Shown here: piece by piece, positions 46,865-56,347 of the stretch | Layout: each line of letters starts with the position of its first letter | How positions within the stretch are numbered: the stretch's first letter is position 1 | Assembly: GCA_963777515.1 (NCBI GenBank) | Contig: CAVZQU010000019.1 | Location: 62,001-126,000, forward strand | Reading direction: 5' to 3' | Source of the DNA: CAVSWT01 sp963777515 | GTDB taxonomy: Bacteria; Bacteroidota; Ignavibacteria; Ignavibacteriales; Ignavibacteriaceae | Length of the DNA: 64,000 nt | Program-made: the position numbers and the translations under genes | Notes under the pieces: generated by a model | The model's database searches: none | Seen by the model: only the letters and a program-made list of their open reading frames with translations | What the model was told of the DNA's origin: nothing

Positions 46865-47131
46865 TTATGATACAAAATTTTTAGGAGGATTGTGTACAAT
46901 CTTTTTAATAGTATCGAACTGAAGGTAAGGATATTCATCTCTTAATTTATCAATAGCATCACCTGCTCTAAATTTTTGAGACCTTAAAAACTTAAATTTC
47001 ATTCTGATTGCTCTATCTCTCACTGATGTTTCATTGAACAATCCTCTCAGATTTAATAATTCATAAACCTCATCACTAATCAAGTCCCGTAATGGATTTT
47101 TATTAAAGTTGTTTTCAAATGGATTTTCCAT
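46865..47131 (-). CDS. Hypothetical 88-residue basic protein
   Basis: Not recognised. 88 residues: an Asn-rich start, an acidic ISDEVYELLNLRG segment, then RDRAIRMKFKFLRSQKFRAGDAIDKLRDEYPYLQFDTIKKIVH read across three helices. This could be a helix-turn-helix of the kind in small DNA-binding or sigma-like proteins (spacing of Ile-Lys-Lys-Ile at the end of the third helix). A CATCC-GGAGG site precedes the ATG. It is separated from the response regulator by 173 bases and followed by a large hairpin. Codon use is like its neighbours. Confidence 0.5.
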   Translation of the reverse strand: MENPFENNFNKNPLRDLISDEVYELLNLRGLFNETSVRDRAIRMKFKFLRSQKFRAGDAIDKLRDEYPYLQFDTIKKIVHNPPKNFVS

Positions 47132-47304
47132 GCATCCTCCATCAATTTGAAAAATTATAAATGTTGAATTATTGTGTAGTATATTTACTTCTTTAACAAT
47201 TTTTACACAACTGCATGGATATGCTGTTTTGAAGATAAAAGTTTAGAAAATATTCAATTTTTAGAGGAGTACTTTGTAGATATACGATTATTATAGTTTT
47301 TATT

Positions 47305-47934
47305 TCAGATTATTTTTTTCCTAATTGCTTTTGCTACAGCTTCGGATTGAGAATGAACATGGAGTTTTTTATATATATTTCTGATATGATGGCGAACCGT
47401 ATCAACGCTAATAAAAAGTTGATCACCAATCTCTTGATAATTATTTCCATCCGATAAAAGATTTATTACTTCCTTTTCACGGCCGGAAAGATTATACAGT
47501 GAATCTATGTTTCTTTCATTTCTAAAAGAATTGATTACCTGTCTGGCAATTTGCGAACTCATAGGTGAACCGCCGTCATAAATATCTTTAATGGCTTCAA
47601 TCAATTTGGAAGGAGGTGTTTTTTTTACTAAATAACCACACGCTCCTGCACATAAAGCATCGTACACAACTTCACTTTCTTCGTAAATTGTTAACATTAA
47701 AATATTAATCTCAGGATTTATTTGTTTTGTTTTTTTTACACCTTCAATACCATTCATTCCCGGCAGTCCGATATCCATCAGAACAACATCAACATCAAAA
47801 AGATCAAGGTTATCAAAATAATCTTCACAGCTCTTATAATTTCCAACACATTTATAGTCTTTTGTAGAACTGATTAATGATGCCAGTCCTTCCCTAATAG
47901 TATTATTGTCTTCAACAATAGCTATGTTAATCAT
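47305..47934 (-). CDS. NarL/LuxR-family response regulator
   Basis: 209 residues: receiver domain with Asp8-Asp9 acidic pocket, phospho-acceptor Asp54 (VVLMDIGLPGMNG) and switch Lys near 104, then a LuxR-type HTH (about 140-205, LSGREKEVINLLSDG to HIRNIYKKLHV). The start ATG overlaps the histidine kinase stop (ATGA), so kinase and regulator are one translational unit. The targets are unknown; the propeller sensor of the kinase suggests surface or carbohydrate response. Confidence 0.93.
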   Translation of the reverse strand: MINIAIVEDNNTIREGLASLISSTKDYKCVGNYKSCEDYFDNLDLFDVDVVLMDIGLPGMNGIEGVKKTKQINPEINILMLTIYEESEVVYDALCAGACGYLVKKTPPSKLIEAIKDIYDGGSPMSSQIARQVINSFRNERNIDSLYNLSGREKEVINLLSDGNNYQEIGDQLFISVDTVRHHIRNIYKKLHVHSQSEAVAKAIRKKII

Positions 47935-50900
47935 TTTACTGCAATTTTTTTGTTAATAATAGTTTTAATTTTTTGTATTCTTCCTATCTTACCGACAAAG
48001 CGAATTACAGTACCTTCGGAAGTTGATCTCCATTTTAATTTTCCTCCGATGGAGATTGCCCTGGTTTCAATATTTTTCATTCCATTGCCATAATAATATT
48101 TTTCATTTGTAATCCCGACACCATTATCACTTAAACTTAATTCAAGAACATCACCATGTAAATTTGCTTCCAAATGAATTTTGGTACATTTACTATGCTT
48201 AATAGAATTATTCAGACCTTCTTTAAATATTAAATATAGGTTCTGCTTAATATCAATTGGTAATTTAACTTCCTTCAGTTTTTCAATATTATTTGTTTTA
48301 AATGCAATTCCCAGTGAAGCAAGTAAATCATTATAAGAATCTTTTAAACGAATCATTAAATCATAAAGAGAGTCTCTTTTAGGATTGACTATCCAGACTA
48401 TGTCGCTCATCCCATCGACTAATTGACGTGAAATGTCGCTAATAGTTTTTAGTTCCTGGGAAGATCTTTGAGGAAACTGTTCCACATCTTTTGCAGCAAG
48501 CTCACTTAAAATAGATATTTCAGTTAATCCAGAGCCGATATTATCATGCAAATCGGCTGCTAACCTTGTTTTTAGTTTTTCGATAGATAATAAATTTCTG
48601 TACTTCAAAGTACTCAGGTAATATATAACTGTTGAAGCAAAGATTAAACAAAGAATAATAAACCACCATGTGGTCCAGAATGGCGGTAGTATTGTTAAGT
48701 ATATTTCGGCGCCTTTAATATTCCAAAGATTATCATTGTTAGAACCTTTAACTTTAAAGACATAATCTCCCGGTGAAAGGTCAGTATAGTTGGCCATGCG
48801 CATAGAAGCGTCAACTACCTGCCAGTCTTTATCCAGTCCTTGCAACATATACATGTAATGATTATCTATCGGATTGGTATAATCCAATGAAGAAAACTCA
48901 AAGGTAACAAAATTTTTATTATAAGGAAGAGTGAGATTTTTTCTTTCACCTTTAATTGGTTTATTCAAAACTTTAATTGATGTTATTACTACTGGAGGAA
49001 CATAAGTATTTTCAAAAATGCTGTCAGGATGGAAATAATTAATACCGTTTATACCTCCAAAATAAATATAGCCATCGGATGATTTACAATAAGCTCCACC
49101 GCTAAATTCCAAGCTTTGTACACCATCATTTAAATCATAATTAACAAATTTTCCCGATTGAATATTAAATTTGAAAATACCATTATCGCTACTAAGCCAT
49201 AGATTATTTTCATTATCTTCTTCAATCCCATAAACTATGCTGACAATAGATGCCACCCCAGATGAATACCTATTGAAGGTTTCATTTTCCCTATTAAACT
49301 TATTAAGCCCGCCGCCATAAGTTCCAATCCAAAGATTTTTCTGACTATCTTCATAAATATTAAGTATTCTATTATCACTTAAACTAGTATTATCATTTGG
49401 CTGATTTACAAAATGAAAGAAAAGATTTCTTTTTTTATCGAATTTATTTAACCCTCCTCCTAAAGTTCCAACCCACAATATCCCGTAAGAATCTTCATAT
49501 ATTGTATAAACTCTATTATCACTTAAACTGTATTTATCATTTTGATCATGAAGATATTTTTTAAATTCAATTTTATTATTTTTTATCGAATTCTCATTAA
49601 ATGTATTTAAGCCGCCACCAAAAGTACCAATCCAAAAATTAGATTTTTTATCAATATAAATTGACTGAATTTGATTTGCTCCGATGCTGCCCGAGTCATC
49701 ACTTTTCCTATAGTGATAAAACTTATTATTCTTTAAATCAAATTTATCAAGGCCTTTGCTGTAAGTACCAATCCATAGGTTCCCTTTTGTATCTTTGTTT
49801 ATTGATCTTATATGATTATCACCAATAGTGTTTTGATTATTTGGATCATTACGATAAGCCTTGACCTTGTGAGTTTTTTTATCAACACGATCCAAACCTC
49901 CGCGATAAGTACCCACCCATAGATAATCAGTTGTATCGTTATAGATTGCCCAAACAACATTATCAGATAATCCTTGATTCTGTTCTATTGATGGCCTAAT
50001 CCTATCAAATTTAACTGCATTATATGACAGCTTACTTATTCCATCGCCTAGTTCGGTTCCTACCCAAATAATTCCGGATCTATCTGCTAATAAAGAAAGA
50101 ACATCATTATCACCAATAGAATTTAAATTGTTTGGATCATGAATAAATCTTACAAAATTTTCAGAAGCATAATCATATCTATCCAAACCACCACCAAAAG
50201 TCCCAATCCAAAGCTCTCCTTTTTGTCCTTCTGTAATAGCCATTATTGTATTATTAGAAAGGCTAAACCTATTTGATTTATCATACAGATATTTTACAAA
50301 TCTAGCCGACTTTGGTGATATAGATTTTTGTTCATTATTTAATTTATTTAATCCACCATTAAAGGTTCCAATCCAAAGTGAATTAAATCTATCTTCATAA
50401 AGTGATATAATTTTATCATCACTAATCGAATATTTATTATTAACGTTATTTCTATAATGTTCAAAAGTTATTTGATTTTTTATTTTACCTGTTTGTTTAT
50501 CAACAACTACTTCATCTTTAATAATTCTATTTAATCCGCCGCCGAATGTTCCTACCCAAACATTTCCCTGATCGTCAACTAAAAGGCTTGTTATCCTATT
50601 ATAACTTAGACTTAATGGATCATTTTTATCAAAATAGAAATGTTGATGTGTATTATGTTTTTTATCAAATTTAATTATACCCTTTCCCCAGGTTCCAATC
50701 CAAATATTCCCTTTTTTATCTTCTGCAATAGAAGTTATAGAGTAATTATTTTTTCTAGAAAAAACTATGGAATACTCGTAATAATCATCGGAAGGAATAT
50801 TTTCTTCGTTTAATGAAGTATCAATATTAAAATTTTCAAACGTTTCAGTTTCACGGTTAAATTTATTCAATACACCGTTTCTTGTGCCAATCCAGATATA

Positions 50901-51194
50901 TCCGTTTTCATCTTCCAGCATTGCTGTGATTACATTATCTGAAATAGAAGTTGAATCTGAATTATCATGATTATAGACCGTAAATTTATATCCATCATAT
51001 TTATTAAGGCCACTGGCAGTACCAAACCACATAAAGCCTTCTTTGTCCTGCAACATGGAAAATATAGTACTATTTGAAAGCCCATTTTCAATTTTAAGTT
51101 GTTCAATTTGATATTCCGAAGGCCTGGCGTTAACTATTATTGTAAGAAATGCAAAGAATAAACAGACTGAAATGATTTGTTTTTTATTTTTCAT
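47931..51194 (-). CDS. Beta-propeller/Y_Y_Y sensor histidine kinase
   Basis: 1087 residues. Signal peptide (1-23), then about 12-14 two-component-propeller blades up to about residue 720, each with the LWIGTFGGGLNKF-type repeat, a Y_Y_Y domain (about 735-820), one transmembrane helix (about 835-858), a HisKA_3 dimerisation domain with ADLHDNIGSGLTEI (His about 882) and a HATPase domain with NSIKHSKCTKI and DNGVGI. The same periplasmic architecture is used by hybrid two-component systems of Bacteroidota that sense glycans, but here the kinase is NarX-like and paired with a separate regulator. Intact over 3.2 kb, in contrast to its neighbours. Confidence 0.93.
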   Translation of the reverse strand: MKNKKQIISVCLFFAFLTIIVNARPSEYQIEQLKIENGLSNSTIFSMLQDKEGFMWFGTASGLNKYDGYKFTVYNHDNSDSTSISDNVITAMLEDENGYIWIGTRNGVLNKFNRETETFENFNIDTSLNEENIPSDDYYEYSIVFSRKNNYSITSIAEDKKGNIWIGTWGKGIIKFDKKHNTHQHFYFDKNDPLSLSYNRITSLLVDDQGNVWVGTFGGGLNRIIKDEVVVDKQTGKIKNQITFEHYRNNVNNKYSISDDKIISLYEDRFNSLWIGTFNGGLNKLNNEQKSISPKSARFVKYLYDKSNRFSLSNNTIMAITEGQKGELWIGTFGGGLDRYDYASENFVRFIHDPNNLNSIGDNDVLSLLADRSGIIWVGTELGDGISKLSYNAVKFDRIRPSIEQNQGLSDNVVWAIYNDTTDYLWVGTYRGGLDRVDKKTHKVKAYRNDPNNQNTIGDNHIRSINKDTKGNLWIGTYSKGLDKFDLKNNKFYHYRKSDDSGSIGANQIQSIYIDKKSNFWIGTFGGGLNTFNENSIKNNKIEFKKYLHDQNDKYSLSDNRVYTIYEDSYGILWVGTLGGGLNKFDKKRNLFFHFVNQPNDNTSLSDNRILNIYEDSQKNLWIGTYGGGLNKFNRENETFNRYSSGVASIVSIVYGIEEDNENNLWLSSDNGIFKFNIQSGKFVNYDLNDGVQSLEFSGGAYCKSSDGYIYFGGINGINYFHPDSIFENTYVPPVVITSIKVLNKPIKGERKNLTLPYNKNFVTFEFSSLDYTNPIDNHYMYMLQGLDKDWQVVDASMRMANYTDLSPGDYVFKVKGSNNDNLWNIKGAEIYLTILPPFWTTWWFIILCLIFASTVIYYLSTLKYRNLLSIEKLKTRLAADLHDNIGSGLTEISILSELAAKDVEQFPQRSSQELKTISDISRQLVDGMSDIVWIVNPKRDSLYDLMIRLKDSYNDLLASLGIAFKTNNIEKLKEVKLPIDIKQNLYLIFKEGLNNSIKHSKCTKIHLEANLHGDVLELSLSDNGVGITNEKYYYGNGMKNIETRAISIGGKLKWRSTSEGTVIRFVGKIGRIQKIKTIINKKIAVK

Positions 51195-51299
51195 TCAATT
51201 ATAAACTATTATTAACTAATTACACTTTATTTTAATAAAGATTCTTATTTTTAACAACTACTTAATTAAGTAGGTTTAAAAAAATTTTAACACCTAAAA

Positions 51300-52240
51300 A
51301 TGAACCCTGAAAGCTATTTTGTCTATTCGGATACTCCACTAATAAAAATTGAAGATGAATTAATCGTTAGTAAAGATATAAATCTATTTTTAAAAAGAGA
51401 AGATTTAATTCATCCGGAAATATCAGGTAACAAATGGTATAAATTAAAATATAATCTAATTGAAGCGAAAAAGAATAATATTAAAAAAATTCTCACCTTT
51501 GGAGGAGCATATTCCAACCATATTTATTCTACTGCTGCAGCTTGCAATTTATTTGATTTTGAATCTATCGGGATTATCCGGGGAGAAAAACATTTACCCC
51601 TTAATCCAACATTAAAATTTGCATCTGAACATGGTATGAAACTTCATTATATTAATAGAGTAACTTATAGAAATAAGTATACTGAAAATTTATTAAGCCA
51701 ATTTAAAAAAAAATTTGGTAATTATTATTTAATCCCTGAAGGCGGTTCAAATTTACTTGCTGTAAAAGGATGTTCAGAAATAATAGAAACAATTAAAATT
51801 CCTTTTGACTATATCTGCTGTCCTTGCGGAACAGGAGGAACTTTATCTGGATTAATTTGCGGATTAAATGGTAATTATAATTTAATTGGTTTTTCCGTAT
51901 TAAAAGGTGCAGAATTTTTAAAACTCAAGTAGAAAAATTAATTTATGATTACAGTTCAATGAAATTTAAAAACTGGGAAATTAATTTTGATTATCATTTT
52001 GGCGGTTATGCTAAGTTTAATACTAACTTAATAAAATTTATCAATACATTTTACGAATATCATAAAATTAAACTAGAACCGATTTATACTGGTAAAATGA
52101 TGTATGGAATTTATGATTTGATCAAAAAAGATTATTTCAAAAAGGGTCAAACAATAATTGCAATACACACCGGCGGTCTGCAAGGGCTTGAAGGATTAAA
52201 AGAAAGACAAAATATAAATAGTTTAATTAATTTTGATTGA
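51300..52240 (+). CDS. PLP-dependent ACC deaminase/D-cysteine desulfhydrase family enzyme, frameshifted
   Basis: Fold type II PLP enzyme of about 313 residues. Seen: LKREDLIHPEISGNKWYKLKY (the Lys in GNKWYK binds PLP), TFGGAYSNHIYS, PEGGSNLLAVKG and CGTGGTLSGLI (phosphate loop), then IHTGGLQGL. The frame breaks near 51925 in an A-run; the second half resumes at EKLIYDYSSM. Whether it deaminates ACC or breaks D-cysteine, or another small amino acid, is not decidable. It stands alone on the plus strand. Confidence 0.83.
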
Positions 52241-52241
52241 A

Positions 52242-54182
52242 TTATTTTTCATTCTTTATCAAAACAACCTGTCCCCTATCAGCTTTTACAACATTTTTAA
52301 AAAATTTTTGATATTCTCCATAATTTTCGGCCGGTATTTCATAAGTATCAACTTCCAGTTTTCTTATAAAATTTACTTTCCCATCTTCTCCAGTAACTGT
52401 CTTTTCTAAAAAACTGCCAAATGATGATTTAAGATTCACTTCAACTGGTAACGATTCAACTTTGTATTTCTCAGGAACAATGTAAGTTATGGAATCAATA
52501 TCAGTATAAGGATAATGAAATCTTCTTGGTGACAGTTTTTGCGTAAGAACTTTGGGAACATAAGTTCTTCTCTCCATTAAATTGGGATTAAAGAAAATTC
52601 GTTTGCCAGAAACCGATGCATATTTATATAATCTAAATTCACCGATAAGTTTAACTTCATTTTCATCTTGCTGAAAATTAGAATTATTAATTTTTATATC
52701 CGGAACCTCAAATAAATTTTTAATCCATCTTTCTTTTTCTTTTGGTGTCTCCGTGACGGCTATCCCTCTAACATAATCCTGCTGATCACCTGTCCAATGT
52801 ATTTCCGCCTTAACATTGGTATAACCATTCAGAAGATCAACAATAATCTTTTTCTTTTGAGCATTTTCGTTAGCTTTACTACTAGGTGTTTTAACAATAA
52901 CACCTCCCTCAGGAGTAATCATTAAAGCATTCCTATTTTCGATCTCAGATTCTATGCTGCCAGGTTGTCTCGTTTGACTTGTGCATTCCAACCACATGGT
53001 GTCTTTTTTTAACGGAACACAAACAATCACATGATTAAATTGATTACTTGGGAATTCTGTAATAATTGGGGATCTTAAGTGACCAGCATTAATTAGAACC
53101 GGATATGATTTTATATTTACTACTTTTAATATTGAAACCATATAATTGGACAAAGCTTTACAATCACCATAACCATGTGAATGAACATAAGAAGCTTCTA
53201 AAGGCTGCCAGCCTCCAATGCCAAGAGAAATATTTACATATCGCGTCCGAGACTGCATATATTTATACAGTTTTTTAATTTTACTTTCCGGGCTGTCATC
53301 CAAACTTACTAGAGCTTGAATTTCTTTATGTGCTGATTCATTAAGACTGTCTCTCATTTTAAATAAATCATAACTCCATTTCCCAAAGCCACTCCATGAA
53401 CTCATATCTCCTTCAAAATCATCAAACTTAAATTTGGACGGAGCAATTTTTACAATTCCGGCGACATCTTCTATATCATCGCTATACACTTCACTATCTA
53501 ATTTTAATTGGTTCTTTGCTTCCCAAAAATATGATTTTGAATCATCCATATTTTTTATCTGAGGTTTTAATGAATCAGAATTTATCCAATAACGAAGGTT
53601 TTGATTGCCTGGAATTATAACTTCAAAGCTGCTGTATTCCACAGGTTCGATTGAAGAGCGAGAACGCCAATCGGGCCATTGAATATAACCGTCGTACGAC
53701 ATCTCATAAGTGAATTCGATGGTGTATGGAAACCGATCATAAAAAAGTTCTGCTACTTTTACACGGTCATCCTCATACAATGAATAACCAGCTACTGAAC
53801 TATAATCATCAATATCTCCGTCGTCTAAAGTTCTTATTTCATCACCATTTGCATCATAAATAGTTCCGTCAAGGTCTTCTACTTTTACAAACTTATCATA
53901 ATTAAGTATCAATCTTCCATATTTTTTTTCAGTAGGCTTGAATAATGTGACTGCATATCTAACTTTATATACAGCACTATTTTCATCTTCAACCGTAAAT
54001 TGCTCAATATCTTTTCGGATAATAACATCCGCATCTTTAAGCAATTCGATTGGAATCTTATGAATATCGTATTCTTTTAACTCGTTCTTAGAGTTGCTTA
54101 ATGCAAATACATTAATTTTGAACGCAATAAGTAAACTAACAAGTAAAAAAAATGTGTTTCTAATTATTATTCCCTTTGCCAT
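52242..54182 (-). CDS. Exported DUF3857/transglutaminase-like protein (active-type)
   Basis: 646 residues with a signal peptide (FLLVSLLIAFKINVFA). N-terminal DUF3857 beta domain, then a transglutaminase-like core with the catalytic-type Cys (HGYGDCKALSNYM, about 337), the His (QFNHVIV, about 382), and a Glu where Asp is usual (WLECTSQ), then the C-terminal beta domain. Such proteins are common in Bacteroidota but their substrates are unknown; a protease or peptidoglycan link is only a guess. It overlaps the following gene's end by 23 bases, so the pair is co-transcribed. Confidence 0.75.
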   Translation of the reverse strand: MAKGIIIRNTFFLLVSLLIAFKINVFALSNSKNELKEYDIHKIPIELLKDADVIIRKDIEQFTVEDENSAVYKVRYAVTLFKPTEKKYGRLILNYDKFVKVEDLDGTIYDANGDEIRTLDDGDIDDYSSVAGYSLYEDDRVKVAELFYDRFPYTIEFTYEMSYDGYIQWPDWRSRSSIEPVEYSSFEVIIPGNQNLRYWINSDSLKPQIKNMDDSKSYFWEAKNQLKLDSEVYSDDIEDVAGIVKIAPSKFKFDDFEGDMSSWSGFGKWSYDLFKMRDSLNESAHKEIQALVSLDDSPESKIKKLYKYMQSRTRYVNISLGIGGWQPLEASYVHSHGYGDCKALSNYMVSILKVVNIKSYPVLINAGHLRSPIITEFPSNQFNHVIVCVPLKKDTMWLECTSQTRQPGSIESEIENRNALMITPEGGVIVKTPSSKANENAQKKKIIVDLLNGYTNVKAEIHWTGDQQDYVRGIAVTETPKEKERWIKNLFEVPDIKINNSNFQQDENEVKLIGEFRLYKYASVSGKRIFFNPNLMERRTYVPKVLTQKLSPRRFHYPYTDIDSITYIVPEKYKVESLPVEVNLKSSFGSFLEKTVTGEDGKVNFIRKLEVDTYEIPAENYGEYQKFFKNVVKADRGQVVLIKNEK

Positions 54183-56205
54183 TTTTTTTATCTGTACCCT
54201 TTAAATTTTCTGAAGCTTTTAATTTTGGCCCAATTACAATTTGTTCTGCTTCAAGGTCAACTATGTTGGCATAAAAAGCTTTAAGTTGTGAATAATAATT
54301 TGGGCTAACAATTGAAGACTTGATTTCCATTTTAATTATTATTTGAAATTTATTATCATCTAGTAAACCAGAAATTCGACTAAAAGAGGCAACATTTTCA
54401 ACTAATATTTTCTTGTTGTCCAATTTTTCTTTAAGTTCATATCCTTTAGGAATGGCAATATCTATTATACTTATATCTCCATTTTGAAAACCATAATCGA
54501 TTTCAAATTTTCTTACTTTCGACTTAAACGGATTTTCTTTTAAACGATGAACCAAACATGGGTTTATATAAATTAAATCTCCGTTTTTTTGACAATAGCT
54601 ATCTGAACTAATGTATGAATTAAGCTTTAATGAAGTTTCAAGGCTATCCTTATTTTCTATTAATACAGAATCAATTGTCAAACCTTTTGATTCAGCATCC
54701 AGGAGATCATTTGCAATTTCAATATCCTTTTTACTCTCCAATTTTCTTCTGATCGAAAGGCTATTATATTCACCATATGAATCTTCCAGCCTTCCATTTA
54801 TAGAGCCATCTTCATTAACATTTATCGCAGTAAGAGAATAATCAATATTTTTTTTATTTGAATTAATGCTAATCCACTCCTCTGTATCCGGTTTAATTAC
54901 AAGTCCCCTGGTATTAAGCACTTTACTTGGTAATAAATCATATGAACGAAGAGGGCTGGTCGCATCAACTAAATAAGTTGTAGAATCAATTTTAACTTGA
55001 GCGATAACATAATTGAATTGATTTACTATAGGATATAAAATTTGAATTTTTCCGTTGTCCCTTGTGCTTAAAATTACCGGGTATGCTTCAATGTTTGCAC
55101 TTTTCAACAAAGAAAGAAATAAAAATGTAATTTCCGCACTATTACCTTTTTTATATTCAATGACATCATCGACGTCTTGTTCTTTATAAAATCTATTTAA
55201 GCCGTTCCAAACAATAGATTTTGTAACCCATTGATAAATCGCTTTCATCTTATCTAGTGGATTAGTTAGGCCTTTAGTAATTGATTTTTCTAAATCTTCA
55301 ACATCTCCGGTTACATCAATAGCATCACCAACGTTTTTTGAGTCCGATAACTCCTCAACTAACATTTTCCAATCTGTAAAAAATTGCCTTCGGACACCAT
55401 TTGCGAAAGCGTAACCGGATAATTGAATTTGTAATTCATTAGCGTAATCTTTAAGTGTTGTTATAAAAGGTTCATCTCTTAATGCAGGAATATCTTTAAC
55501 TGCTAAATCGACATCCCAGCAGTTCGCATTAGTTGTACCCAATAAAGCATAAGCTGGTCCGGAAAAATTTTGCTTAACTTCTTTTGTTTCTTCAAATGCC
55601 CAATTCTCATATCCAAGTTTCACCAATGAATATCCAAGTGCCCTTGGAAAGATAAATTTATATTCGCTCCAACGTACCGGTTCGTCTTTTTGGAAAGTCC
55701 AATCTTTAACATCATATAAATTTGTCGATACTATTTTATAACGAACTTCAATAATACATTCAGGTTTTAATGCAGGTAAAGTAAATTTATAATAGGTCAC
55801 ATTATCAGTAGCTTTATCCTCAAAAACTTCATCATCATCGAATTCAGTAGTTGTAATTTCATTTTTATCATTTAACGAATATGTGCAGCCCTCTATTTCG
55901 ACTAACCTTTCGTCTCCATCACCAGTTCTAACTCCTATTGAATAAGTTCCCCATTTAAATCCTTTTTGGGTAAATATTTTAACGCGTTGATGACGGGTAA
56001 AAACGATATCTAAATCATCATTAAATTTAGATTCGCCGTAATCATATAACACCAGTGCAGTGGCATTTGTATCTGAAGGATACGAAGTCATTTCAAGGTC
56101 AGACCTTGGAATTTCACCCCATTCAACATTTGGTTTTTGAGCAAAGAGATTAGTAGTAAATAAACTAAAAATAACTACGGAGAGAATCATTGCAATTGTT
56201 TTCAT
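54160..56205 (-). CDS. Exported DUF3857 protein with a dead transglutaminase-like site
   Basis: About 681 residues from MKTIAMILSVVIFSLF, the signal peptide; an upstream ATG at 56274 is less likely. Same domain order as the next gene. In the core the Cys position is Ser (YKKGNSAEITFLF), and the His position is Tyr (NQFNYVIAQ), while the Asp is kept (YLVDATSP). It is therefore probably not an active transglutaminase or protease but a binding or regulatory paralogue. It precedes its active-type paralogue in one transcript. Confidence 0.75.
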   Translation of the reverse strand: MKTIAMILSVVIFSLFTTNLFAQKPNVEWGEIPRSDLEMTSYPSDTNATALVLYDYGESKFNDDLDIVFTRHQRVKIFTQKGFKWGTYSIGVRTGDGDERLVEIEGCTYSLNDKNEITTTEFDDDEVFEDKATDNVTYYKFTLPALKPECIIEVRYKIVSTNLYDVKDWTFQKDEPVRWSEYKFIFPRALGYSLVKLGYENWAFEETKEVKQNFSGPAYALLGTTNANCWDVDLAVKDIPALRDEPFITTLKDYANELQIQLSGYAFANGVRRQFFTDWKMLVEELSDSKNVGDAIDVTGDVEDLEKSITKGLTNPLDKMKAIYQWVTKSIVWNGLNRFYKEQDVDDVIEYKKGNSAEITFLFLSLLKSANIEAYPVILSTRDNGKIQILYPIVNQFNYVIAQVKIDSTTYLVDATSPLRSYDLLPSKVLNTRGLVIKPDTEEWISINSNKKNIDYSLTAINVNEDGSINGRLEDSYGEYNSLSIRRKLESKKDIEIANDLLDAESKGLTIDSVLIENKDSLETSLKLNSYISSDSYCQKNGDLIYINPCLVHRLKENPFKSKVRKFEIDYGFQNGDISIIDIAIPKGYELKEKLDNKKILVENVASFSRISGLLDDNKFQIIIKMEIKSSIVSPNYYSQLKAFYANIVDLEAEQIVIGPKLKASENLKGTDKKNGKGNNN

Positions 56206-56347
56206 AAAGACCCCTATTTTATTGGAGATAAAATATTTTAGTTCGAAAATAACTTTTAGAAAAATAAAATGCAATCAGGAATTTCATTAAAATTAAAATT
56301 CAATTAATTAAAAACCGACTAACATTTTACAGTAATATTAAATGAAA

